The translations under genes were made by a program, and so were the position numbers. Positions 46,701 to 58,800 of a DNA stretch of 64,000 nt are shown piece after piece (within the stretch, counting starts at the first letter, position 1; every line of letters starts with the position of its first letter). This DNA is from Rhinolophus ferrumequinum (Eukaryota; Chordata; Mammalia; Chiroptera; Rhinolophidae): assembly GCF_004115265.2 (NCBI RefSeq), contig NC_046293.1, positions 24,190,173-24,254,172 on the forward strand, given 5' to 3'. Below the pieces are notes generated by a model. It had not been told where the DNA came from, ran no database searches, and saw only the letters and a program-made list of their open reading frames with translations.

Positions 46701-49700
46701 TCTGGTCTTTGAAAGGCTGGAAGAAGCAGTGAGAGTAGGTGTAGGAAATCTTTTCCCATCAGTCACTATTTCCCTGCCTGCTTCTCATGTCCCTATCTGT
46801 TGCCACTCAGCTCTGACACTTGTGCCTTCTGGGGCTCCTGCAGGTGCTGCCACTGGGGAGGTAGATCTGTTGCCCATGCCTGGCCCCAATGCCAACTGGA
46901 CGGCGGGACTCTCAGTGCACTACAGCCAAGACAGCAGCCTTATCTACTGGTTCAATGGCACCCAAGCTGTGCAGGTGCCCCTGGGTGGCACAGCTGGTCT
47001 GGGCTCTGGGCCCCAGGACAGCCTCAGTGACCACTTTACCCTGTCCTTCTGGATGAAGCATGGTGTGACTCCCAACAAGGGCAAGAAGGAAGAGGAAACC
47101 ATCGTGTGTAACACTGTCCAGAATGGTGAGCCTTCCTCAGGGCGTTGGTCTGAGAGTGGGGAAACTGGCTTCCTGTACTGCTTCTCTTATTGTCCCGTCT
47201 GTGACTCTGAATGGGGCACTTCCTCCCTCTTCACTTGTAAGATGGCAGTGCTAGGTTTGATACTCCCTGAGATTCTGTGATTTACTCCCAACCTGACAAA
47301 TTGAGGTCCTACTGCTCTCAGAGTGCAGTGGGACTGCTCACTTCCATTCTCACCTGCAGTTGCCTAGTTCCCCCTGCATCCCACCAGTGGACTGCCCCCT
47401 GAATTTACTCCCATGAAAACCCTTTCATTGTGGTGGAAAAGCCTGGGTAGTGGTGTGCCCCATTCTTTCTCCACCTCTACCCCACTTCCCCCATAAGGGC
47501 TAGCTGGCTCCATCCCTCAGTATGCCTCCTCCCTCCATTGTAGTGACACATTCCTCTGGGGATGAAGGGAGGTCCTCAGCCTTGATCTGCTGGTTCATTT
47601 CTTCTACTTCTCTGAGCTCATTTCTCTTGACCTGAAAAGGATTAATGAAGTGTGTGTTAACCAAAGGACCAATAAAGATCTAGGTGGGAGCAGGCTGGCT
47701 GGTGTCCCCTCTCAGCCACTCAGAGTGCTCAAGAATTCCTAGTTATCACCTGGACTGGACTGTGTGTATGTGGGAGGGGTGGGGGGAGAGAAGACTCCAG
47801 AGAATGTGGGAGTGAGAGAGTATGTGAGAGGATAAAGAGAATCCAGCATCCTCTCCCTCCTGGTTTTTGCACCTGTTCTTGCCCCAGGCCCTGTGTTTGA
47901 CCCCCATCCCCATTCTCTTCCCTCAGAGGATGGCTTTTCTCACTACTCGCTGACCGTCCATGGCTGCAGAATTGCCTTCCTCTACTGGCCTCTGCTTGAG
48001 AGTGCCCGCCCAGTCAAGTTCCTCTGGAAGCTGGAGCAGGTGAGGCCAATGCCAGGCTCCCAGGAAAGATGGGTGGATGTAACTTACTTTCAGGGAAGGA
48101 GGGTCCTAGGGCAAGGATTGGTATTTTCTTGACTGTCCTGTGCTCCCTCTTTCGCCACTTTCAGCTCCTGACCATTATACCCCTAGGTTCTCTTGTTTTC
48201 TTTTTCCAAGACTTGTCTCCTGCAGAAAGCACTCCTGTATTAAAAGAAAATAGGGAACAAATTACCACTAACATCAACCCAACCAACCATCTTTTCTTTC
48301 CTTGTTTTATTTCATCTTCTTATGATCTAGAACCTTAACAGTACATATTCTTGACTCTGAAGCACTTAGCATATTGTAATCGAGAAAATAAGTGATTCTG
48401 ACATATACAGATTGGGTCTGAGTCCTGCCAGGGGAATTTACTAGTCATGAGATCTTGGTTAATATGCCTAAACTTCAGTTTATTTATCTATTAAATGGGG
48501 ATAATAAGAATTCTATATTCCAGGGTTGTTGTAGGATAATTGATATATTAATAACAGATCTTTATACAATCACCCCTACTTAACGATAGGTATACGTTCT
48601 GAAAAATGTGTCATGAGGGCAATTTTGCCATCAAACATCACAGAGTGCATTTATAGAAAGCTAGATGGTGTCGCCTATTACTCTTAGGCTTCAAGCCTAT
48701 ACAACATGTTACTGTGCAAAACAACACGAGAGTAAATCAAGCACAAGAGAAAATGATGTAATCAAGACAGGCGGTAACCACAAGATGTATGAAGCTGCTT
48801 GCTGCCAGTGTAACACAGGCAGTGATTAGTTTGTTTTACAGCAGACTGTTTTAAGTAGAAAGAGTACACTCTAAAATAACAATAAAAGGTATTGTATAGT
48901 AAATACATAAAGCAGTAACACAGTCATTTATTAGCAAGTATTATGTACTGTATGTAATAGTATGTCCTATACTCTTATATGACTGGCAGGATAGTAGGTT
49001 TGTTTATACGAGAATCACCATGAACATGTGAGTTATGTGTTGTACTATGATGTTATGGCAGCTATGAAGTCACTAGGTGATAGGTATTTTTCAGCTCCGT
49101 TATAATCTTATGGGACCACCATGGTATATATGGTAGGTTGTTGACCTAAATGTCATTATATGGTACATGACTGTAGACTGACAAGCACTCTATATATGTT
49201 AATTTTCATTATTAATATCCATGATTATGAGGGATAAATAAAAATGGACAAAAAAAGTAAACCCCTCTCTTGAGCCAACAGTTGAATTCTCCAAGCTGAC
49301 CACAAGGACCAGTGGGGACTAATTTGAGTTTCCATCTCCTGTTTTTCTTGCAAGCTCTGGTGGAGTGGCTGAGTAAGCAAATGGCAGGAAAAAAGGCAAG
49401 AAGTGGAAGACAGAGAAAGGGAAATGAAGGGCCTAGAAAACCTACAAACTGGATAATTGAGGGCTGTCTACAAAAACTGCTGGTTTTTGTGGCATTCTTT
49501 TAAAGAGATAATCTGCCATTTGCTACTTCTTGATCTTTCCCCCACATTGCTAATATTACTCCTTCTATTTTCTTTTATTCACCCTTATTTATTCAACACA
49601 TATTTATTAAATATCAGTTAAGTCCCTGTCTTTCTGCTAAGTTCTGGGGATGCAATGCAGTAAAGATGGAACAAAATCTTTGTCTTCATTAAGCTTACAT

Positions 49701-52700
49701 TTTAGTTGGGGATAGATTTTTTTGAAAAGTAGACACATAAAAAGGATAAATTGTGATAAATATTGTGAAAGAACAAGTAAGGGACTGAGGTAGAGAATAG
49801 AGGAAGGCAAGGGTTGGGGAACTCACCTTATATTGGATGTTCAGGGAAGGGCTGACTGAGGTGAAATGTAAGCTTAGTCCTAAAGGATGGGAAATAACTG
49901 TGAGGAGAGGATGTTCCAGGTAGAGGGGAGAGCAGATGCAAAGGCCCTGAGGTAGGAAAGAGCTCAGCATGTTCCAAGCATGGAAAGAGGGCCAGTGAGG
50001 TTGAAATACAGTGAACAAGGTGGAAAGAATTCATATGAGGTTGGAGAGATCGGCAGTGACCAGGTTGTACGATAGATTTTGTCAGCTGGGGTTTGTTTAG
50101 ATTTTTGTCCTATGAGAAATGGGAAGCCTTTTGAAGGGTTTAAGCCGGAATGTAACTTGATCAGATTTACATTTTAAGAAAATCTCTATGGCAACTAGAG
50201 AGGAATGTATTGAAGAGACATAAGAGTGTAAGTACACAGGCAAGGCTGTTACAACAGTATACATAAAGATGGTCGAGGACTTGACTGATGTGTGGCAATA
50301 CAGATGGAGAGAATTACGCAGGAACTCACAGCTTTTAGTTCTGTTTGGACCTGGGATCAACAGCACACCCACTGACTGATTGGGTGGGTAGGGTGAGGGA
50401 AAGAGAAGGAGCCAGGATGTCACCTAGGCCATACACTGGAACAACTGGATGGATGGTGGAGCATTTATCCTGCCCGGGGAAAATGGAGGGGATTTGGAAG
50501 GGGTGTGAACTTCCATCTTACACATGTTAACCTTGAGATACCTGTGAGACATCCAAGTGGAGGGCCCAGCATAAAAAGGAGAGTTCTGGGCTAGAGATGT
50601 AGATACTGGAGTTACCGGCATAAATATGGTATCTGAGCCCACGGGAACACATGAGGTAAACTCTAGGAAGAGAAAAAAAGGGAGATGATCTACGTCGAGC
50701 TTTAAGGAATTCCAACATTTGGCAGTTGATAAGGCAGAGAACTCTCTATCCCTCATTCCTCTGATCCCCATCTTGACTGACCCCTGGAGAAACTTCAAAG
50801 GGTTTGTTTTAGTGGTTCCTGTTTGGTCACAAATTACTCTAGAGGTTCCAGTGCCATATATACATACATACATAATTTTTTTTGGGAAAATTAATTCACA
50901 AAATAGTGTGTTATTCCTCTTAGAAATGTTTATCGTTGTAAAGGTTTACCTGAAGAGTGGAATTTTAGGTACTAGGTTGGTTGCCTGATAGCTTTTGAGC
51001 AAGGGTGTTATTCCTTGAACTGGGTAGGCAGCAATTCACTAATAAGCTCTGCTGGTAGAACTGGGATATGAGGAACTGTCCCCTGCCTCCGAGGAGAAGG
51101 GGCAGTGCCTTGTGCCAGTTCTCTGAAGATGAAATAACTGAGGGGGTCTTGGCCCGACCCTACTCCTTCAGGTCTGCGATGATGAGTGGCACCACTATGC
51201 TTTGAACCTCGAGTTCCCCACAGTCACACTCTATGCTGACGGTATCTCCTTTGACCCTGCCCTCATCCATGACAATGGTCTCATCCACCCACCCAGAAGG
51301 GAACCTGCTCTCATGATTGGGGCCTGCTGGACTGGTAAGTCCCTGAGCTGCTCAGAGAAGACACTAAAAGTTGGAACCTCCAGTTGCTTAGGATTGGTGA
51401 AGGAGCAAGGGCAGCCTGACTTTATGCATCGCCTTGAAGTTGGGCAGGGTGACTCAGAAAGATCTCCAGTGGAAACTACAGCCCCTCATCATGTTTCCCG
51501 GAAAATAAGACCTAGCCAGACAATCAGCTCTAATGCATCTTTTGGAGCAAAAATTAATATAAGACCCGGTATTTTATATTATATTATATTATATTATATT
51601 ATATTATATTATATTATATTATATTAAGACCCGGTCTTATTTTACTATGAGACCGGGTCTTATATTAATTTTTGCTCCAAAAGACGCGTTAGAGCTGATT
51701 ATCCAGCTAGATCTTATTTTTGGGGAAACATGATATCTCCCACTTATTCAGCTAGTCCATTGCCTCTGACTTGGAGGAATTTCCTTCTCAGGCATCACAG
51801 AATCTTTCTGTAACTTCAGCCACTTTCCACTTTGTCCCATTACAGTGATGATGATTTCTACAGCCCATCCCCCTGCTGGAGGCTAGTAACCATTCAAAGA
51901 GTCACCAATCTTCCAACTTTTAAGCTATTTCTTTCAGTATGTGTGTATGTGTGTGTCTGTGTTACCAGCGCCCTTGTGTTGCCTCAGCAACATATTTGGG
52001 GGTTTGTCTATACAAGAGGCCTGAGAGATTGAGACATGACAAAAGGAGGGTTGAGACTCAGCTGAGAGGCTGCAAGTCCATGGGCAGGGTCAGAGCAGGG
52101 AAGATCTCCTCTTTCTCTCTGTCAATCTGTCCCCACAACCTCGAGCTCACTGCCACTTTTTTTTCTCTCTCCAGAAGAGAAGAACAAGGAGAAGGACAAG
52201 GCAGGAGACAACAGTACGGACACCACACAAGGTACTCTGTGTGTAAGAACTGGAGAACTAGAGAGTTCTCACCTTAACTTTCAGTTCTGTGCTCTCTTTT
52301 CCACACCAATTCCTATCCAGCTTTGTTATTTATTGCTTCCCATGCCGCCAGGGGTCAGAGAGAGAACTACTGAAAGGCAGGGTTTCCTTGGCATGGTAAG
52401 GCCAGATGGAGCTTGCTGGATTTTGGGTGTCCCTTCCTGCCTACAGAATGAAGTGAAGGTGTTCTCTTGCTGGAACGCAGAAGGCAGGCGTCAGTCACAC
52501 AGCAGGGGAGGATCGGGGCCTCTGTGAAGCTCACACACATTCATCCTGGTCTCCTTGCATGCCACTGAAGATACCCTCTCTTGCAGACCCCTTTCCCTTG
52601 TTGTGTCTCCTCCTACCTACCTTTGGTCTTGCTTTCCTTCTTCCCTTTCTACCTCTCCTGGAAGCTTGTCTCGTTTCTGTTGCTTCCATTTTCCACCCTC

Positions 52701-52790
52701 TTCTCCCCCTGGTTTTATTCTGTCTTCTATCTTCTCTCTTTGCCTTCTCCTATTTCCCCCTTAGCCTCACTTCCCTCTCATCTCTCTCTG

Positions 52791-52827
<37 letters not shown>

Positions 52828-55800
52828 ATTTCTCTTTTCCTTTCCTTTCCTTTCCTTTCCTTTCCTTTCCTTTCCTTTCCTTACCTTTCCTTTCCTTTCC
52901 TTTCCTTTCCTTTCCTTACCTTTCCTTTCCTTTCCTTTCCTTTTCTTTCCTTTCCTTTCTTTCCCCCTCCCTCCCTCACTTCCTTCCTTTCTATCTCCTT
53001 GTCATTTTCATTCTCAAGACTCCTGCTCTTTCTCTCTTTTCCCTTTCTCTCAGCCCCCTTTTCTTGTTCCATCCCTCCTGTCCTCTCACCTCCTCTCACC
53101 TTCTGTCCACCCCTGTGTTCGTGCCCTAGGAGACCCCTTGCTGATCCACCACTACTTCCATGGCTACCTGGCTGGTTTCAGCGTGCGCTCAGGCCGCCTG
53201 GAGAGCCGCGAGGTCATCGAGTGCCTCTATGCATGTCGGGAGGGGCTGGACTATAGGGATTTTGAGAGCCTGGGCAAAGGCATGAAGGTATAGCCCCTTC
53301 CTCCAGCCTTTTCCTTCCGGGCATGCACCCTGTCCCCTGCCCGAGTCCCATCTCTCTACCTCTGCTCCTTTCCTCTCCTGCCGTTTGGGCCTGCTCTCAG
53401 CTGTGTCTGTGTCTGGGGCCCAGGTCCACGTGAACCCCTCGCAGTCCCTGCTCACCCTGGAGGGGGATGATGTGGAGACCTTCAACCATGCCCTGCAGCA
53501 TGTGGCTTACATGAACACTCTGCGCTTTGCCACACCTGGCGTCAGGCCCTTGCGCCTCACCACTGCTGTCAAGTGAGTGTGGGGTGGGGTGGGCAAATCA
53601 CAGAGCAGGGCCAGAATGTCAGAACCCCTTGGCCTTAGATGTCATATTAGGACTAGGCACACCTCCCTCATTTTATGGGTGGGAAGACTGGGCCCCTAGA
53701 GAGGACACTTGACCTGCTCAATTGATGTAGCACTGTTGGTAGAAGAGCCTGGACTAGACTCAGATTTCCCAGCAACTGATTCATTACTCTTTCCACTGAG
53801 GCACACTTCCAGGATTAGGGGTTTTTAATCTTCTCTCTACCTCTATGCTGATATATAAAGTGGGTCAGAGAGGGTAGTGGTTTGGGAGCCAGGAGAGCTG
53901 ACATTAATTCTGACTCAATATTAATTGCCTGGAAGATATTGGGCAAATAGCTCTAGTTGCTTCACCTATTTTAATCTTGATTCATCAAGCTCTTGCAAGG
54001 TCAAATTGGATGATCTAAGTCTGGGGGTTGGCAACATGTGTCCCCAGGGCCAAATCTGGCCTCTGCCTGTTTTGGTAAATAAAGTGTTGTTAGAACACAG
54101 CCATACCTGTTCATTTGCATAGTTTTATGGCTGCTTTCCTGTAGTGATGGCAGGACTGGATAATTGGGACAGAGACTATTCACTGTCTGGCCCTTCACAG
54201 AAAAGTTTGCTGACCTTTGAATTCTAAGTGGAATGATTTTGAATTCTTTAAAAGAAAAATTGTTTAAAAGAAAAACATTACTTCAAGGTTTAAGTATATT
54301 AGGTATTTTAAAACAGATTAATTGAGAGGTAATGAAAGCATAATAGTTGCAAACAGAGTCTATTCCTGGCCTTTTAGCATTGAACAAATGCTGTAAAACA
54401 GGGATAACAAGAGAAACTAACTCGTGGAATTGTTATGGTAACTAAATGGTATAACCCAGATCAAATGCCTGGCAGAGTGCCTATCAGCAAATGTTGGCTC
54501 TTACATGAAGGCATTTTCACCCCTTATTATGGTTTATGGGACAGTTTTTAGGAGATACTGCCATCTAGTGGACAGATTACACAATGTAAGAGTCAGGATT
54601 CCTGAGTAAGCCTTCCCTTCGTCCCTACTCTGCCTCAGTTTCTCCATAAGCTATATGAACATAAACATCTCTGACTTGTCCCTATTCTGGGAAGGGTGGG
54701 TATATTTTATTTATTTATTTATTTATTTATTTACTTATTTATTTATTTACTTATTTATTTATGTATCTATCTATCTATCTATTTATTTATTTATTTTAAG
54801 GAGGGCGCAGCACACAGTGGCCCAGGCGGGGATCGAACTGGCAACCTTGGTGTTATCAGCACCATACTCTAACCAGCTGAGCTAACCGGCCACCTCGGGA
54901 GGGGTGGGTTTAGAGAGTAGAGGGTTCTGAGTGCTAGACAGTGACGGCATGGTTATCCGGTCTCACAGTTAGATGTGTGGAAGGCAGGGGCAGGGGCTTT
55001 CAGGAATTGGGCTGTTGGCCCATGGTGTGGTCATAGTGTGATCATGGTGTGGAACTGAAGGCTACAGGTAAAGGAGGTCACGTGGGTGCAGATCATAGCC
55101 GAGGACGTGCCCACCATGTTCTAGTCAGAACTCTGATTGTTAAAGTCTATCATCTGGTTGTGAAGGGCTTACTCCCGCTCAGTCTGCTCAGGACTGCATT
55201 AGGAGGGAGGGCTCTGTCTTTTAGCTTAGGGTAGAGCACTGCAAGGGGTGTCCCACAGGGGGAGGAGTTGATGTCATCTGAATCTCTCCTACCTGTCCTG
55301 CTCAGGGAAGAGGCTTATCCCAGGGCTGGGGACTGACTTGGGTTGCTTCGCACAGGGAAGTGGCCCTATTGTTTTCTTTCTGAGGTTAAGGAAGAGAGAG
55401 CTCTCATTTCTCTATTTCTAGGGTTACCATGTGGTAGGGCTACCCTAATACTTCCTAGAGGTTGTGGGAGAAAACGTAGAGGGTTGTGTGTATGCGAGTG
55501 AAACAGGGAGAGACAGATACCAATCAGCCCCTCCCTTTCTCTGATGCATATTCTTACCCGAGTCCACGTGGCTTCCCTAACTTCCGACGCCCAGTCCTTG
55601 GACCTCTGCCCATTTAAAGTCAGATTTATGCAACTCTTCAATCAATGCAGGTTTTACTTAAAGTTCTTTTTTTTTTTTTTTTTTAGTTTCTTTCTTGGAA
55701 AGCCCATCTACTTGTGGCATTAACCCCAGAACAGAGGCTACCACATCTTTTTCTCTAGTTTTGTCCTCTTTCCATAGCTCGCGAATTTCTATGTGCTTGC

Positions 55801-58800
55801 TATAACCTCTGTCTAGAAGTCCTGCCAGCACCTCAGGCAAATGAGCTAAAGCTGAAATAATGAACTTCAACGCCCAAACTAGCCCCTCCACCTGAATTCT
55901 CTATTTCTATAATGGTGTCTCTGTCCTTGCAATCACCCAGGCTTGAAAACTGAGTCATCTTGGATTCCTCCCTGTCTTTTGCCTCCATGTCACATTCGCT
56001 GCCAGGTCCTGCCACCTAGATCCTGCCACAGTGCCAGTGTCTGGAACCTGTCACTTCTTTTTCCATTTTTGCTGTTATGACGCCAACCCAGGCTCTTATT
56101 ACCTCTCATCTGGCCTATTGCAATAGCCTCCTAACTTGTTGACCCATCTCTAGTATTCTAACTTCAGTTCACCCTCCACCCTGAGGCTAGGTTAGTGGTC
56201 TTAAGTAGAATTCTCTCCTCACATGTCTCTGATGAAGGAGACATCAGTGGCTTCGTCTTGCCAACTGCACAAAAATTGCACTCAAAGTATTCAACCACCT
56301 GGCTCTGTCTTTCCTGCCTTATGTTTCTCTACTCCCCTGAGTATACCTACCTCACCTTCTGCCTAGCGAAGCTGTCTCCTCCTTGAAAAGCTGGCTCAGT
56401 TGCTACTTTTCTTGATGGTTCTTACTGTCCCTTGCCAAATGGACCATTCCCATCGTAGCCAGAAAGAACCTCTGTCTCTCTGAACTTGCATGGGTTTTTG
56501 GTTTGTTACACTCACGTGTTGATGACCACGTTTGCCCTTGTTTTATGGTTTGTATGCCATATCTAATCTCTCAACCAGATCATTAGTGCCTTCAGGTTGG
56601 GGCCAGCCCCCTGTTGCCCTCTGCGTCACTTTGGATTGCTCATTGAAGTCGGAATCTCTGTTGGAGCCTGAGCTCCCAGGGTCAGCTGGGATTGTTTTCC
56701 AAGAGGCTTTGATCTGGGCCCCTCTGAATGACTGTGCAGATTGTCTTGGGCCCTATTCCTTATGGCACAGGGACTCAGCAAGCCATTGGCATTGGTCACC
56801 TTAGGGGCTCTGAGCTCATCGTATCTGCTGAGGTTACCCTTCTCCCTTTGGCTCCAACAGTCAAGCTGGGCATACTCAGGAATACTAGTAATCGTTCTCT
56901 CAGCAAAATCAGTTCAGTTAGCACAAGCAGCTGGACCATAGGTCCTGCTTCTGAATTAGCAGCTCCCTTGTGAAGACTGCTTATTCAAGGGGACACTTCT
57001 TTGTAAATGAATTTGACTCATGCAAACCCAAATGGTGGCTGTGGTGTAGTGGAAAGATCATGGACTTGGAATGAGAAGAATGGGTTTAAATTAAGCCTTG
57101 ACTAGGCCACATATTTCTTATGTGGCCAGGATAGTTGACCTAAAATCTTTGGTTTCTTATCCCTGTTCTCCAGCATTGAAATAAAGTTAAATGAAGTAAT
57201 ATGGGCAAAATGCATCATAAACCAGCAGGTGCTATGAGAATCATTACTGATTAACAAAGGATGAGGCTAGAAGGGGTCCTGAGAGTGTGTTCCTGAATGG
57301 CTGGGCTGTTGATTGGTTCGGCCTGGCTGAGTTCTCTAGAGAGAGTTTGTCCCGGCACCAAGATCAGGGAGGCTGCATGGGAAGGTGGATGCAGGTCCAC
57401 GATGGTCAGATAGCTCACCTACCAAAGTGTGTTTCTCTGGTATTAAAGGGAGTGAATGGAAGACACACCAATGAGGGGGACATCCTTTGATAGGCCCCAC
57501 CCCCTTTTGTTGTTAAATATTTTTTGGCATATATTTGCCAGATATTGTACTAAACACACTTAAAAAAAAAAAAAACAACCCTGCTAGGTGAAGAACTGTG
57601 TGTGTGTATGCATTTTTGTAGGCTTAGTTTGTAAAATACAGTTTGATAGATGTTCCGTAATCTTGGGTAGGTCTTTGATGACATGATCACCCCTATAGGT
57701 CAGGGTTGCCTGACCTTCTGTTCCTGATCTTTCCTGCAGTGACATCCTCCCAGGAGAGTATATCGCCCCCTTCAGCTTTGCTACTGGGGGTGGTGGTGGT
57801 GCAGAGACACTATCCCCCTTTTCTCCCCTCACCCTCCCTGACATAGGGTGCTCTATGACATAAGCCCTGAGGGATGAAACAAATATAGATTATAAGGGAG
57901 AGGGAATTGGGGTCACAAATTCCCCTCTTTCCTTGTCATATAGGTGCTTCAGTGAAGAATCCTGCGTCTCCATCCCCGAAGTGGAGGGCTATGTGGTGGT
58001 GCTTCAGCCTGATGCCCCCCAGATCCTGCTGAGCGGCACTGCTCACTTTGCCCGCCCAGCTGTAGACTTCGAGGGATCTGAGGGGGTTCCTTTGTTCCCT
58101 GATCTTCAAATCACTTGCTCCATTTCTCACCAGGTGGAGGCCAAAAAGGATGAGAGTTGGCAGGGAACAGGTAAGGATGACCCCAGGCAGTGATATCATC
58201 TAGAGAAGGGGTACCTGCAGAACCAGACTGAGAGGGAAAACCTGGGGCTGGACGTGCGAGAGTCACTTCATTCTGCATTTGCTTGACTAGAACCACTTAC
58301 CAACAGGAAGGAGAGCCAATAGGAGGCTCACGGGTGTACGGAAATTGTTGGGTAATGATGTTCTTGAAAATAAAGCTGGCTGCTCTGAGGGAATGACCCT
58401 GGAAGGGGAGGAAGAGTTGCCACGAGAGGGACCTTCAGTTCTGACCCAGATCCTGACTCTCTCTCTGATCCAGTGACAGACACACGCATGTCGGATGAGA
58501 TCGTGCACAACCTAGATGGCTGTGAGATTTCTCTGGTGGGGGATGACCTAGACCCTGAGCGGGAAAGCCTGCTCTTGGACATGGCATCCTTGCAGCAGCG
58601 AGGGCTGGAGCTCACCAACACGTCTGCCTACCTCACCATTGCCGGTCAGTGGGGCCTACGAGCCTGTTCTCTTTTTTGTGTGTGTGCTCCTCCCCATGAT
58701 CAAATACTGGAAAATCCAGAGGGTCCTCCTTCCAGGCCCAGTGATGTGGCCAAGTGCCATTTTGTACTTTCCTAGCCTGGAAGATCCTCTGGCTTCCAGA

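Noticed and set aside
52836-52959. A possible CRISPR-like array of regular repeats
   Set aside because: It is a pure pentanucleotide microsatellite with no spacers, in a mammalian intron.
56532-56973. Overlapping open frames in CLSTN3 intron 12
   Set aside because: No similarity to any family I know and no splice or start context; treated as chance frames in unique or old repeat sequence.
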